Made by a program: the position numbers and the translations under genes. A stretch of DNA of 64,000 nucleotides from Rallus limicola (taxonomy: Eukaryota > Chordata > Aves > Gruiformes > Rallidae): positions 1 through 64,000 of the forward strand of contig JAKCOZ010000331.1 in assembly GCA_022605955.1 (NCBI GenBank), read 5' to 3'. The notes beneath the pieces were generated by a model. It did no database searches, had not been told where the DNA came from, and saw only the letters and a list, made by a program, of their open reading frames with translations. Below, in pieces: positions 46,738 to 60,597 of the stretch (its first letter is position 1; every line of letters begins with the position of its first letter).

Positions 46738-49700
46738 GTTTTGAACTGCAGTCTGCTAGGGCCGAGAAAAGCTCCATAGGAGGTTCCAGGCATGTTCCCT
46801 CTTTCCAGGCAAAGGAAAAGGCTGAGAGCCAAAGTGACAGGGTCTGTTTGTGTGTCCTGTTAAGAGGTTTCAGACAAGCTATGCCTTTCAGGCCTAGCTT
46901 CTTTACTTTGGGAGTTATTGCTGGACGTTTAGCATGTTTTGAACTGCAGTCTGCTAGGGCCGAGAAAAGCACCGTAGGAGGTTCCAGGCATGTTCCCTCT
47001 TTCCAGGCAAAGGAAAAGGCTGAGAGCCAAAGTGACAGGGTCTGCTTGTGTGTCCTGTTAGGAGGTTTCAGACAAGCTATGCCTTTCATGCCTAGCTTCT
47101 TTACTTTGGGAGTTATTGCTGGACGTTTAGCATGTTTTGAACTGCAGTCTGCTAGGGCCGAGAAAAGCACCGTAGGAGGTTCCAGGCATGTTCCCTCTTT
47201 CCAGGCAAAGGAAAAGGCTGAGAGCCAAAGTGACAGGGTCTGCTTGTGTGTCCTGTTAGGAGGTTTCAGACAAGCTATGCCTTTCAGGCCTAGCTTCTTT
47301 ACTTTGGGAGTTATTGCTGGACGTTTAGCATGTTTTGAACTGCAGTCTGCTAGGGCCGAGAAAAGCACCGTAGGAGGTTCCAGGCATGTTCCCTCTTTCC
47401 AGGCAAAGGAAAAGGCTGAGAGCCAAAGTGACAGGGTCTGCTTGTGTGTCCTGTTAGGAGGTTTCAGACAAGCTATGCCTTTCAGTCCTAGCCTCTTTAC
47501 TTTGGGAGTTATTGCTGGACGTTTAGCATGTTTTGAACTGCAGTCTGCTAGGGCCGAGAAAAGCACCGTAGGAGGTTCCAGGCATGTTCCCTCTTTCCAG
47601 GCAAAGGAAAAGGCTGAGAGCCAAAGTGACAGGGTCTGCTTGTGTGTCCTGTTAGGAGGTTTCAGACAAGCTATGCCTTTCAGTCCTAGCTTCTTTACTT
47701 TGGGAGTTATTGCTGGACGTTTAGCATGTTTTGAACTGCAGTCTGCTAGGGCCGAGAAAAGCACCGTAGGGGGTTCCAGGCATGTTCCCTCTTTCCAGGC
47801 AAAGGAAAAGGCTGAGAGCCAAAGTGACAGGGTCTGCTTGTGTGTCCTGTTAGGAGGTTTCAGACAAGCTATGCCTTTCATGCCTAGCTTCTTTACTTTG
47901 GGAGTTATTGCTGGACGTTTAGCATGTTTTGAACTGCAGTCTGCTAGGGCCGAGAAAAGCACCGTAGGAGGTTCCAGGCATGTTCCCTCTTTCCAGGCAA
48001 AGGAAAAGGCTGAGAGCCAAAGTGACAGGGTCTGCTTGTGTGTCCTGGTAGGAGGTTTCAGACAAGCTATGCCTTTCATGCCTAGCTTCTTTACTTTGGG
48101 AGTTATTGCTGGACGTTTAGCATGTTTTGAACTGCAGTCTGCTAGGGCCGAGAAAAGCACCGTAGGAGCTTCCAGGCATGTTCCCTCTTTCCAGGCAAAG
48201 GAAAAGGCTGAGAGCCAAAGTGACAGGGTCTGCTTGTGTGTCCTGTTAGGAGGTTTCAGACAAGCTATGCCTTTCAGTCCTAGCTTCTTTACTTTGGGAG
48301 TTATTGCTGGACGTTTAGCATGTTTTGAACTGCAGTCTGCTAGGGCCGAGAAAAGCACCGTAGGAGGTTCCAGGCATGTTCCCTCTTTCCAGGCAAAGGA
48401 AAAGGCTGAGAGCCAAAGTGACAGGGTCTGTTTGTGTGTCCTGTTAAGAGGTTTCAGACAAGCTATGCCTTTCAGGCCTAGCTTCTTTACTTTGGGAGTT
48501 ATTGCTGGACGTTTAGCATGTTTTGAACTGCAGTCTGCTAGGGCCGAGAAAAGCACCGTAGGAGGTTCCAGGCATGTTCCCTCTTTCCAGGCAAAGGAAA
48601 AGGCTGAGAGCCAAAGTGACAGGGTCTGCTTGTGTGTCCTGTTAGGAGGTTTCAGACAAGCTATGCCTTTCATGCCTAGCTTCTTTACTTTGGGAGTTAT
48701 TGCTGGACGTTTAGCATGTTTTGAACTGCAGTCTGCTAGGGCCGAGAAAAGCACCGTAGGAGGTTCCAGGCATGTTCCCTCTTTCCAGGCAAAGGAAAAG
48801 GCTGAGAGCCAAAGTGACAGGGTCTGCTTGTGTGTCCTGTTAGGAGGTTTCAGACAAGCTATGCCTTTCAGTCCTAGCTTCTTTACTTTGGGAGTTATTG
48901 CTGGACGTTTAGCATGTTTTGAACTGCAGTCTGCTAGGGCCGAGAAAAGCACCGTAGGAGGTTCCAGGCATGTTCCCTCTTTCCAGGCAAAGGAAAAGGC
49001 TGAGAGCCAAAGTGACAGGGTCTGCTTGTGTGTCCTGTTAGGAGGTTTCAGACAAGCTATGCCTTTCAGTCCTAGCCTCTTTACTTTGGGAGTTATTGCT
49101 GGACGTTTAGCATGTTTTGAACTGCAGTCTGCTATGGCCGAGAAAAGCACCGTAGGAGGTTCCAGGCATGTTCCCTCTTTCCAGGCAAAGGAAAAGGCTG
49201 AGAGCCAAAGTGACAGGGTCTGCTTGTGTGTCCTGTTAGGAGGTTTCAGACAAGCTATGCCTTTCAGTCCTAGCTTCTTTACTTTGGGAGTTATTGCTGG
49301 ACGTTTAGCATGTTTTGAACTGCAGTCTGCTAGGGCCGAGAAAAGCACCGTAGGGGGTTCCAGGCATGTTCCCTCTTTCCAGGCAAAGGAAAAGGCTGAG
49401 AGCCAAAGTGACAGGGTCTGCTTGTGTGTCCTGTTAGGAGGTTTCAGACAAGCTATGCTTTTCATGCCTAGCTTCTTTACTTTGGGAGTTATTGCTGGAC
49501 GTTTAGCATGTTTTGAACTGCAGTCTGCTAGGGCCGAGAAAAGCACCGTAGGAGGTTCCAGGCATGTTCCCTCTTTCCAGGCAAAGGAAAAGGCTGAGAG
49601 CCAAAGTGACAGGGTCTGCTTGTGTGTCCTGTTAGGAGGTTTCAGACAAGCTATGCCTTTCATGCCTAGCTTCTTTACTTTGGGAGTTATTGCTGGACGT

Positions 49701-52700
49701 TTAGCATGTTTTGAACTGCAGTCTGCTAGGGCCGAGAAAAGCACCGTAGGAGGTTCCAGGCATGTTCCCTCTTTCCAGGCAAAGGAAAAGGCTGAGAGCC
49801 AAAGTGACAGGGTCTGCTTGTGTGTCCTGTTAGGAGGTTTCAGACAAGCTATGCCTTTCAGGCCTAGCTTCTTTACTTTGGGAGTTATTGCTGGACGTTT
49901 AGCATGTTTTGAACTGCAGTCTGCTAGGGCCGAGAAAAGCACCGTAGGAGGTTCCAGGCATGTTCCCTCTTTCCAGGCAAAGGAAAAGGCTGAGAGCCAA
50001 AGTGACAGGGTCTGCTTGTGTGTCCTGTTAGGAGGTTTCAGACAAGCTATGCCTTTCAGTCCTAGCCTCTTTACTTTGGGAGTTATTGCTGGACGTTTAG
50101 CATGTTTTGAACTGCAGTCTGCTAGGGCCGAGAAAAGCACCGTAGGAGGTTCCAGGCATGTTCCCTCTTTCCAGGCAAAGGAAAAGGCTGAGAGCCAAAG
50201 TGACAGGGTCTGCTTGTGTGTCCTGTTAGGAGGTTTCAGACAAGCTATGCCTTTCAGTCCTAGCTTCTTTACTTTGGGAGTTATTGCTGGACGTTTAGCA
50301 TGTTTTGAACTGCAGTCTGCTAGGGCCGAGAAAAGCACCGTAGGGGGTTCCAGGCATGTTCCCTCTTTCCAGGCAAAGGAAAAGGCTGAGAGCCAAAGTG
50401 ACAGGGTCTGCTTGTGTGTCCTGTTAGGAGGTTTCAGACAAGCTATGCCTTTCATGCCTAGCTTCTTTACTTTGGGAGTTATTGCTGGACGTTTAGCATG
50501 TTTTGAACTGCAGTCTGCTAGGGCCGAGAAAAGCACCGTAGGAGGTTCCAGGCATGTTCCCTCTTTCCAGGCAAAGGAAAAGGCTGAGAGCCAAAGTGAC
50601 AGGGTCTGCTTGTGTGTCCTGTTAGGAGGTTTCAGACAAGCTATGCCTTTCATGCCTAGCTTCTTTACTTTGGGAGTTATTGCTGGACGTTTAGCATGTT
50701 TTGAACTGCAGTCTGCTAGGGCCGAGAAAAGCACCGTAGGAGCTTCCAGGCATGTTCCCTCTTTCCAGGCAAAGGAAAAGGCTGAGAGCCAAAGTGACAG
50801 GGTCTGCTTGTGTGTCCTGTTAGGAGGTTTCAGACAAGCTATGCCTTTCAGTCCTAGCTTCTTTACTTTGGGAGTTATTGCTGGACGTTTAGCATGTTTT
50901 GAACTGCAGTCTGCTAGGGCCGAGAAAAGCACCGTAGGAGGTTCCAGGCATGTTCCCTCTTTCCAGGCAAAGGAAAAGGCTGAGAGCCAAAGTGACAGGG
51001 TCTGTTTGTGTGTCCTGTTAAGAGGTTTCAGACAAGCTATGCCTTTCAGGCCTAGCTTCTTTACTTTGGGAGTTATTGCTGGACGTTTAGCATGTTTTGA
51101 ACTGCAGTCTGCTAGGGCCGAGAAAAGCACCGTAGGAGGTTCCAGGCATGTTCCCTCTTTCCAGGCAAAGGAAAAGGCTGAGAGCCAAAGTGACAGGGTC
51201 TGCTTGTGTGTCCTGTTAGGAGGTTTCAGACAAGCTATGCCTTTCATGCCTAGCTTCTTTACTTTGGGAGTTATTGCTGGACGTTTAGCATGTTTTGAAC
51301 TGCAGTCTGCTAGGGCCGAGAAAAGCACCGTAGGAGGTTCCAGGCATGTTCCCTCTTTCCAGGCAAAGGAAAAGTCTGAGAGCCAAAGTGACAGGGTCTG
51401 CTTGTGTGTCCTGTTAGGAGGTTTCAGACAAGCTATGCCTTTCAGTCCTAGCTTCTTTACTTTGGGAGTTATTGCTGGACGTTTAGCATGTTTTGAACTG
51501 CAGTCTGCTAGGGCCGAGAAAAGCACCGTAGGAGGTTCCAGGCATGTTCCCTCTTTCCAGGCAAAGGAAAAGGCTGAGAGCCAAAGTGACAGGGTCTGCT
51601 TGTGTGTCCTGTTAGGAGGTTTCAGACAAGCTATGCCTTTCAGTCCTAGCCTCTTTACTTTGGGAGTTATTGCTGGACGTTTAGCATGTTTTGAACTGCA
51701 GTCTGCTATGGCCGAGAAAAGCACCGTAGGAGGTTCCAGGCATGTTCCCTCTTTCCAGGCAAAGGAAAAGGCTGAGAGCCAAAGTGACAGGGTCTGCTTG
51801 TGTGTCCTGTTAGGAGGTTTCAGACAAGCTATGCCTTTCATGCCTAGCTTCTTTACTTTGGGAGTTATTGCTGGACGTTTAGCATGTTTTGAACTGCAGT
51901 CTGCTAGGGCCGAGAAAAGCACCGTAGGAGGTTCCAGGCATGTTCCCTCTTTCCAGGCAAAGGAAAAGGCTGAGAGCCAAAGTGACAGGGTCTGCTTGTG
52001 TGTCCTGTTAGGAGGTTTCAGACAAGCTATGCCTTTCAGTCCTAGCTTCTTTACTTTGGGAGTTATTGCTGGACGTTTAGCATGTTTTGAACTGCAGTCT
52101 GCTAGGGCCGAGAAAAGCACCGTAGGAGGTTCCAGGCATGTTCCCTCTTTCCAGGCAAAGGAAAAGGCTGAGAGCCAAAGTGACAGGGTCTGCTTGTGTG
52201 TCCTGTTAGGAGGTTTCAGACAAGCTATGCCTTTCAGTCCTAGCCTCTTTACTTTGGGAGTTATTGCTGGACGTTTAGCATGTTTTGAACTGCAGTCTGC
52301 TAGGGCCGAGAAAAGCACCGTAGGAGGTTCCAGGCATGTTCCCTCTTTCCAGGCAAAGGAAAAGGCTGAGAGCCAAAGTGACAGGGTCTGCTTGTGTGTC
52401 CTGTTAGGAGGTTTCAGACAAGCTATGCCTTTCAGTCCTAGCTTCTTTACTTTGGGAGTTATTGCTGGACGTTTAGCATGTTTTGAACTGCAGTCTGCTA
52501 GGGCCGAGAAAAGCACCGTAGGGGGTTCCAGGCATGTTCCCTCTTTCCAGGCAAAGGAAAAGGCTGAGAGCCAAAGTGACAGGGTCTGCTTGTGTGTCCT
52601 GTTAGGAGGTTTCAGACAAGCTATGCCTTTCATGCCTAGCTTCTTTACTTTGGGAGTTATTGCTGGACGTTTAGCATGTTTTGAACTGCAGTCTGCTAGG

Positions 52701-53865
52701 GCCGAGAAAAGCACCGTAGGAGCTTCCAGGCATGTTCCCTCTTTCCAGGCAAAGGAAAAGGCTGAGAGCCAAAGTGACAGGGTCTGCTTGTGTGTCCTGG
52801 TAGGAGGTTTCAGACAAGCTATGCCTTTCATGCCTAGCTTCTTTACTTTGGGAGTTATTGCTGGACGTTTAGCATGTTTTGAACTGCAGTCTGCTAGGGC
52901 CGAGAAAAGCACCGTAGGAGCTTCCAGGCATGTTCCCTCTTTCCAGGCAAAGGAAAAGGCTGAGAGCCAAAGTGACAGGGTCTGCTTGTGTGTCCTGTTA
53001 GGAGGTTTCAGACAAGCTATGCCTTTCAGTCCTAGCTTCTTTACTTTGGGAGTTATTGCTGGACGTTTAGCATGTTTTGAACTGCAGTCTGCTAGGGCCG
53101 AGAAAAGCACCGTAGGAGCTTCCAGGCATGTTCCCTCTTTCCAGGCAAAGGAAAAGGCTGAGAGCCAAAGTGACAGGGTCTGTTTGTGTGTCCTGTTAAG
53201 AGGTTTCAGACAAGCTATGCCTTTCAGGCCTAGCTTCTTTACTTTGGGAGTTATTGCTGGACGTTTAGCATGTTTTGAACTGCAGTCTGCTAGGGCCGAG
53301 AAAAGCACCGTAGGAGCTTCCAGGCATGTTCCCTCTTTCCAGGCAAAGGAAAAGGCTGAGAGCCAAAGTGACAGGGTCTGCTTGTGTGTCCTGTTAGGAG
53401 GTTTCAGACAAGCTATGCCTTTCAGTCCTAGCTTCTTTACTTTGGGAGTTATTGCTGGACGTTTAGCATGTTTTGAACTGCAGTCTGCTAGGGCCGAGAA
53501 AAGCACCGTAGGAGCTTCCAGGCATGTTCCCTCTTTCCAGGCAAAGGAAAAGGCTGAGAGCCAAAGTGACAGGGTCTGCTTGTGTGTCCTGTTAGGAGGT
53601 TTCAGACAAGCTATGCCTTTCAGTCCTAGCCTCTTTACTTTGGGAGTTATTGCTGGACGTTTAGCATGTTTTGAACTGCAGTCTGCTAGGGCCGAGAAAA
53701 GCACCGTAGGAGGTTCCAGGCATGTTCCCTCTTTCCAGGCAAAGGAAAAGGCTGAGAGCCAAAGTGACAGGGTCTGCTTGTGTGTCCTGTTAGGAGGTTT
53801 CAGACAAGCTATGCCTTTCAGTCCTAGCTTCTTTACTTTGGGAGTTATTGCTGGACGTTTAGCAT
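46738..53865 (+). repeat. Higher-order repeat copy 1: 36 monomers (7,128 bp)
   Basis: I delimit this unit by the rare monomer with gctccatagg (46771), which recurs at 53899 and 60631. Inside it, two rare variants appear in this window for the first time: agcctcttt (position 162 T to C, first at 47493) and taggggg (position 44 A to G, first in the monomer at 47728). They form a recurring three-monomer cassette (agcctcttt monomer, cagtcc monomer, taggggg/catgcc monomer) starting at 47332, 48916, 49906 and 52084. A five-monomer cassette ending in gctatgg (49135) recurs 13 monomers later (51709). From 47926 onward this unit aligns with copy 2 at a spacing of 6,732. Confidence 0.88.
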
Positions 53866-56800
53866 GTTTTGAACTGCAGTCTGCTAGGGCCGAGAAAAGC
53901 TCCATAGGAGGTTCCAGGCATGTTCCCTCTTTCCAGGCAAAGGAAAAGGCTGAGAGCCAAAGTGACAGGGTCTGTTTGTGTGTCCTGTTAAGAGGTTTCA
54001 GACAAGCTATGCCTTTCAGGCCTAGCTTCTTTACTTTGGGAGTTATTGCTGGACGTTTAGCATGTTTTGAACTGCAGTCTGCTAGGGCCGAGAAAAGCAC
54101 CGTAGGAGCTTCCAGGCATGTTCCCTCTTTCCAGGCAAAGGAAAAGGCTGAGAGCCAAAGTGACAGGGTCTGCTTGTGTGTCCTGTTAGGAGGTTTCAGA
54201 CAAGCTATGCCTTTCAGTCCTAGCTTCTTTACTTTGGGAGTTATTGCTGGACGTTTAGCATGTTTTGAACTGCAGTCTGCTAGGGCCGAGAAAAGCACCG
54301 TAGGAGGTTCCAGGCATGTTCCCTCTTTCCAGGCAAAGGAAAAGGCTGAGAGCCAAAGTGACAGGGTCTGCTTGTGTGTCCTGTTAGGAGGTTTCAGACA
54401 AGCTATGCCTTTCATGCCTAGCTTCTTTACTTTGGGAGTTATTGCTGGACGTTTAGCATGTTTTGAACTGCAGTCTGCTAGGGCCGAGAAAAGCACCGTA
54501 GGAGGTTCCAGGCATGTTCCCTCTTTCCAGGCAAAGGAAAAGGCTGAGAGCCAAAGTGACAGGGTCTGCTTGTGTGTCCTGTTAGGAGGTTTCAGACAAG
54601 CTATGCCTTTCATGCCTAGCTTCTTTACTTTGGGAGTTATTGCTGGACGTTTAGCATGTTTTGAACTGCAGTCTGCTAGGGCCGAGAAAAGCACCGTAGG
54701 AGGTTCCAGGCATGTTCCCTCTTTCCAGGCAAAGGAAAAGGCTGAGAGCCAAAGTGACAGGGTCTGCTTGTGTGTCCTGGTAGGAGGTTTCAGACAAGCT
54801 ATGCCTTTCATGCCTAGCTTCTTTACTTTGGGAGTTATTGCTGGACGTTTAGCATGTTTTGAACTGCAGTATGCTAGGGCCGAGAAAAGCACCGTAGGAG
54901 CTTCCAGGCATGTTCCCTCTTTCCAGGCAAAGGAAAAGGCTGAGAGCCAAAGTGACAGGGTCTGCTTGTGTGTCCTGTTAGGAGGTTTCAGACAAGCTAT
55001 GCCTTTCAGTCCTAGCTTCTTTACTTTGGGAGTTATTGCTGGACGTTTAGCATGTTTTGAACTGCAGTCTGCTAGGGCCGAGAAAAGCACCGTAGGAGGT
55101 TCCAGGCATGTTCCCTCTTTCCAGGCAAAGGAAAAGGCTGAGAGCCAAAGTGACAGGGTCTGTTTGTGTGTCCTGTTAAGAGGTTTCAGACAAGCTATGC
55201 CTTTCAGGCCTAGCTTCTTTACTTTGGGAGTTATTGCTGGACGTTTAGCATGTTTTGAACTGCAGTCTGCTAGGGCCGAGAAAAGCACCGTAGGAGGTTC
55301 CAGGCATGTTCCCTCTTTCCAGGCAAAGGAAAAGGCTGAGAGCCAAAGTGACAGGGTCTGCTTGTGTGTCCTGTTAGGAGGTTTCAGACAAGCTATGCCT
55401 TTCATGCCTAGCTTCTTTACTTTGGGAGTTATTGCTGGACGTTTAGCATGTTTTGAACTGCAGTCTGCTAGGGCCGAGAAAAGCACCGTAGGAGGTTCCA
55501 GGCATGTTCCCTCTTTCCAGGCAAAGGAAAAGGCTGAGAGCCAAAGTGACAGGGTCTGCTTGTGTGTCCTGTTAGGAGGTTTCAGACAAGCTATGCCTTT
55601 CAGTCCTAGCTTCTTTACTTTGGGAGTTATTGCTGGACGTTTAGCATGTTTTGAACTGCAGTCTGCTAGGGCCGAGAAAAGCACCGTAGGAGGTTCCAGG
55701 CATGTTCCCTCTTTCCAGGCAAAGGAAAAGGCTGAGAGCCAAAGTGACAGGGTCTGCTTGTGTGTCCTGTTAGGAGGTTTCAGACAAGCTATGCCTTTCA
55801 GTCCTAGCCTCTTTACTTTGGGAGTTATTGCTGGACGTTTAGCATGTTTTGAACTGCAGTCTGCTATGGCCGAGAAAAGCACCGTAGGAGGTTCCAGGCA
55901 TGTTCCCTCTTTCCAGGCAAAGGAAAAGGCTGAGAGCCAAAGTGACAGGGTCTGCTTGTGTGTCCTGTTAGGAGGTTTCAGACAAGCTATGCCTTTCAGT
56001 CCTAGCTTCTTTACTTTGGGAGTTATTGCTGGACGTTTAGCATGTTTTGAACTGCAGTCTGCTAGGGCCGAGAAAAGCACCGTAGGGGGTTCCAGGCATG
56101 TTCCCTCTTTCCAGGCAAAGGAAAAGGCTGAGAGCCAAAGTGACAGGGTCTGCTTGTGTGTCCTGTTAGGAGGTTTCAGACAAGCTATGCTTTTCATGCC
56201 TAGCTTCTTTACTTTGGGAGTTATTGCTGGACGTTTAGCATGTTTTGAACTGCAGTCTGCTAGGGCCGAGAAAAGCACCGTAGGAGGTTCCAGGCATGTT
56301 CCCTCTTTCCAGGCAAAGGAAAAGGCTGAGAGCCAAAGTGACAGGGTCTGCTTGTGTGTCCTGTTAGGAGGTTTCAGACAAGCTATGCCTTTCATGCCTA
56401 GCTTCTTTACTTTGGGAGTTATTGCTGGACGTTTAGCATGTTTTGAACTGCAGTCTGCTAGGGCCGAGAAAAGCACCGTAGGAGGTTCCAGGCATGTTCC
56501 CTCTTTCCAGGCAAAGGAAAAGGCTGAGAGCCAAAGTGACAGGGTCTGCTTGTGTGTCCTGTTAGGAGGTTTCAGACAAGCTATGCCTTTCAGGCCTAGC
56601 TTCTTTACTTTGGGAGTTATTGCTGGACGTTTAGCATGTTTTGAACTGCAGTCTGCTAGGGCCGAGAAAAGCACCGTAGGAGGTTCCAGGCATGTTCCCT
56701 CTTTCCAGGCAAAGGAAAAGGCTGAGAGCCAAAGTGACAGGGTCTGCTTGTGTGTCCTGTTAGGAGGTTTCAGACAAGCTATGCCTTTCAGTCCTAGCCT

Positions 56801-59800
56801 CTTTACTTTGGGAGTTATTGCTGGACGTTTAGCATGTTTTGAACTGCAGTCTGCTAGGGCCGAGAAAAGCACCGTAGGAGGTTCCAGGCATGTTCCCTCT
56901 TTCCAGGCAAAGGAAAAGGCTGAGAGCCAAAGTGACAGGGTCTGCTTGTGTGTCCTGTTAGGAGGTTTCAGACAAGCTATGCCTTTCAGTCCTAGCTTCT
57001 TTACTTTGGGAGTTATTGCTGGACGTTTAGCATGTTTTGAACTGCAGTCTGCTAGGGCCGAGAAAAGCACCGTAGGGGGTTCCAGGCATGTTCCCTCTTT
57101 CCAGGCAAAGGAAAAGGCTGAGAGCCAAAGTGACAGGGTCTGCTTGTGTGTCCTGTTAGGAGGTTTCAGACAAGCTATGCCTTTCATGCCTAGCTTCTTT
57201 ACTTTGGGAGTTATTGCTGGACGTTTAGCATGTTTTGAACTGCAGTCTGCTAGGGCCGAGAAAAGCACCGTAGGAGGTTCCAGGCATGTTCCCTCTTTCC
57301 AGGCAAAGGAAAAGGCTGAGAGCCAAAGTGACAGGGTCTGCTTGTGTGTCCTGTTAGGAGGTTTCAGACAAGCTATGCCTTTCATGCCTAGCTTCTTTAC
57401 TTTGGGAGTTATTGCTGGACGTTTAGCATGTTTTGAACTGCAGTCTGCTAGGGCCGAGAAAAGCACCGTAGGAGCTTCCAGGCATGTTCCCTCTTTCCAG
57501 GCAAAGGAAAAGGCTGAGAGCCAAAGTGACAGGGTCTGCTTGTGTGTCCTGTTAGGAGGTTTCAGACAAGCTATGCCTTTCAGTCCTAGCTTCTTTACTT
57601 TGGGAGTTATTGCTGGACGTTTAGCATGTTTTGAACTGCAGTCTGCTAGGGCCGAGAAAAGCACCGTAGGAGGTTCCAGGCATGTTCCCTCTTTCCAGGC
57701 AAAGGAAAAGGCTGAGAGCCAAAGTGACAGGGTCTGTTTGTGTGTCCTGTTAAGAGGTTTCAGACAAGCTATGCCTTTCAGGCCTAGCTTCTTTACTTTG
57801 GGAGTTATTGCTGGACGTTTAGCATGTTTTGAACTGCAGTCTGCTAGGGCCGAGAAAAGCACCGTAGGAGGTTCCAGGCATGTTCCCTCTTTCCAGGCAA
57901 AGGAAAAGGCTGAGAGCCAAAGTGACAGGGTCTGCTTGTGTGTCCTGTTAGGAGGTTTCAGACAAGCTATGCCTTTCATGCCTAGCTTCTTTACTTTGGG
58001 AGTTATTGCTGGACGTTTAGCATGTTTTGAACTGCAGTCTGCTAGGGCCGAGAAAAGCACCGTAGGAGGTTCCAGGCATGTTCCCTCTTTCCAGGCAAAG
58101 GAAAAGGCTGAGAGCCAAAGTGACAGGGTCTGCTTGTGTGTCCTGTTAGGAGGTTTCAGACAAGCTATGCCTTTCAGTCCTAGCTTCTTTACTTTGGGAG
58201 TTATTGCTGGACGTTTAGCATGTTTTGAACTGCAGTCTGCTAGGGCCGAGAAAAGCACCGTAGGAGGTTCCAGGCATGTTCCCTCTTTCCAGGCAAAGGA
58301 AAAGGCTGAGAGCCAAAGTGACAGGGTCTGCTTGTGTGTCCTGTTAGGAGGTTTCAGACAAGCTATGCCTTTCAGTCCTAGCCTCTTTACTTTGGGAGTT
58401 ATTGCTGGACGTTTAGCATGTTTTGAACTGCAGTCTGCTATGGCCGAGAAAAGCACCGTAGGAGGTTCCAGGCATGTTCCCTCTTTCCAGGCAAAGGAAA
58501 AGGCTGAGAGCCAAAGTGACAGGGTCTGCTTGTGTGTCCTGTTAGGAGGTTTCAGACAAGCTATGCCTTTCAGTCCGAGCTTCTTTACTTTGGGAGTTAT
58601 TGCTGGACGTTTAGCATGTTTTGAACTGCAGTCTGCTAGGGCCGAGAAAAGCACCGTAGGAGGTTCCAGGCATGTTCCCTCTTTCCAGGCAAAGGAAAAG
58701 GCTGAGAGCCAAAGTGACAGGGTCTGCTTGTGTGTCCTGTTAGGAGGTTTCAGACAAGCTATGCCTTTCAGTCCTAGCTTCTTTACTTTGGGAGTTATTG
58801 CTGGACGTTTAGCATGTTTTGAACTGCAGTCTGCTAGGGCCGAGAAAAGCACCGTAGGAGGTTCCAGGCATGTTCCCTCTTTCCAGGCAAAGGAAAAGGC
58901 TGAGAGCCAAAGTGACAGGGTCTGCTTGTGTGTCCTGTTAGGAGGTTTCAGACAAGCTATGCCTTTCAGTCCTAGCCTCTTTACTTTGGGAGTTATTGCT
59001 GGACGTTTAGCATGTTTTGAACTGCAGTCTGCTAGGGCCGAGAAAAGCACCGTAGGAGGTTCCAGGCATGTTCCCTCTTTCCAGGCAAAGGAAAAGGCTG
59101 AGAGCCAAAGTGACAGGGTCTGCTTGTGTGTCCTGTTAGGAGGTTTCAGACAAGCTATGCCTTTCAGTCCTAGCTTCTTTACTTTGGGAGTTATTGCTGG
59201 ACGTTTAGCATGTTTTGAACTGCAGTCTGCTAGGGCCGAGAAAAGCACCGTAGGGGGTTCCAGGCATGTTCCCTCTTTCCAGGCAAAGGAAAAGGCTGAG
59301 AGCCAAAGTGACAGGGTCTGCTTGTGTGTCCTGTTAGGAGGTTTCAGACAAGCTATGCCTTTCATGCCTAGCTTCTTTACTTTGGGAGTTATTGCTGGAC
59401 GTTTAGCATGTTTTGAACTGCAGTCTGCTAGGGCCGAGAAAAGCACCGTAGGAGCTTCCAGGCATGTTCCCTCTTTCCAGGCAAAGGAAAAGGCTGAGAG
59501 CCAAAGTGACAGGGTCTGCTTGTGTGTCCTGGTAGGAGGTTTCAGACAAGCTATGCCTTTCATGCCTAGCTTCTTTACTTTGGGAGTTATTGCTGGACGT
59601 TTAGCATGTTTTGAACTGCAGTCTGCTAGGGCCGAGAAAAGCACCGTAGGAGCTTCCAGGCATGTTCCCTCTTTCCAGGCAAAGGAAAAGGCTGAGAGCC
59701 AAAGTGACAGGGTCTGCTTGTGTGTCCTGTTAGGAGGTTTCAGACAAGCTATGCCTTTCAGTCCTAGCTTCTTTACTTTGGGAGTTATTGCTGGACGTTT

Positions 59801-60597
59801 AGCATGTTTTGAACTGCAGTCTGCTAGGGCCGAGAAAAGCACCGTAGGAGCTTCCAGGCATGTTCCCTCTTTCCAGGCAAAGGAAAAGGCTGAGAGCCAA
59901 AGTGACAGGGTCTGTTTGTGTGTCCTGTTAAGAGGTTTCAGACAAGCTATGCCTTTCAGGCCTAGCTTCTTTACTTTGGGAGTTATTGCTGGACGTTTAG
60001 CATGTTTTGAACTGCAGTCTGCTAGGGCCGAGAAAAGCACCGTAGGAGGTTCCAGGCATGTTCCCTCTTTCCAGGCAAAGGAAAAGGCTGAGAGCCAAAG
60101 TGACAGGGTCTGCTTGTGTGTCCTGTTAGGAGGTTTCAGACAAGCTATGCCTTTCAGTCCTAGCTTCTTTACTTTGGGAGTTATTGCTGGACGTTTAGCA
60201 TGTTTTGAACTGCAGTCTGCTAGGGCCGAGAAAAGCACCGTAGGAGCTTCCAGGCATGTTCCCTCTTTCCAGGCAAAGGAAAAGGCTGAGAGCCAAAGTG
60301 ACAGGGTCTGCTTGTGTGTCCTGTTAGGAGGTTTCAGACAAGCTATGCCTTTCAGTCCTAGCCTCTTTACTTTGGGAGTTATTGCTGGACGTTTAGCATG
60401 TTTTGAACTGCAGTCTGCTAGGGCCGAGAAAAGCACCGTAGGAGGTTCCAGGCATGTTCCCTCTTTCCAGGCAAAGGAAAAGGCTGAGAGCCAAAGTGAC
60501 AGGGTCTGCTTGTGTGTCCTGTTAGGAGGTTTCAGACAAGCTATGCCTTTCAGTCCTAGCTTCTTTACTTTGGGAGTTATTGCTGGACGTTTAGCAT
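53866..60597 (+). repeat. Higher-order repeat copy 2: 34 monomers (6,732 bp)
   Basis: Rare variants pair with copy 1 at exactly 6,732 bases: ctggtagg (48048/54780 and 52800/59532), gctatgg (49135/55867 and 51709/58441), atgcttttc (49459/56191) and gctccatagg (53899/60631). Monomer types agree for 32 consecutive monomers (47926-54261 against 54658-60993), with a few private changes such as agtatgc at 54871 and aaagtctg at 51375. The unit is two monomers shorter than copy 1; the difference lies between the gctccatagg monomer and the following ctggtagg monomer. Confidence 0.9.
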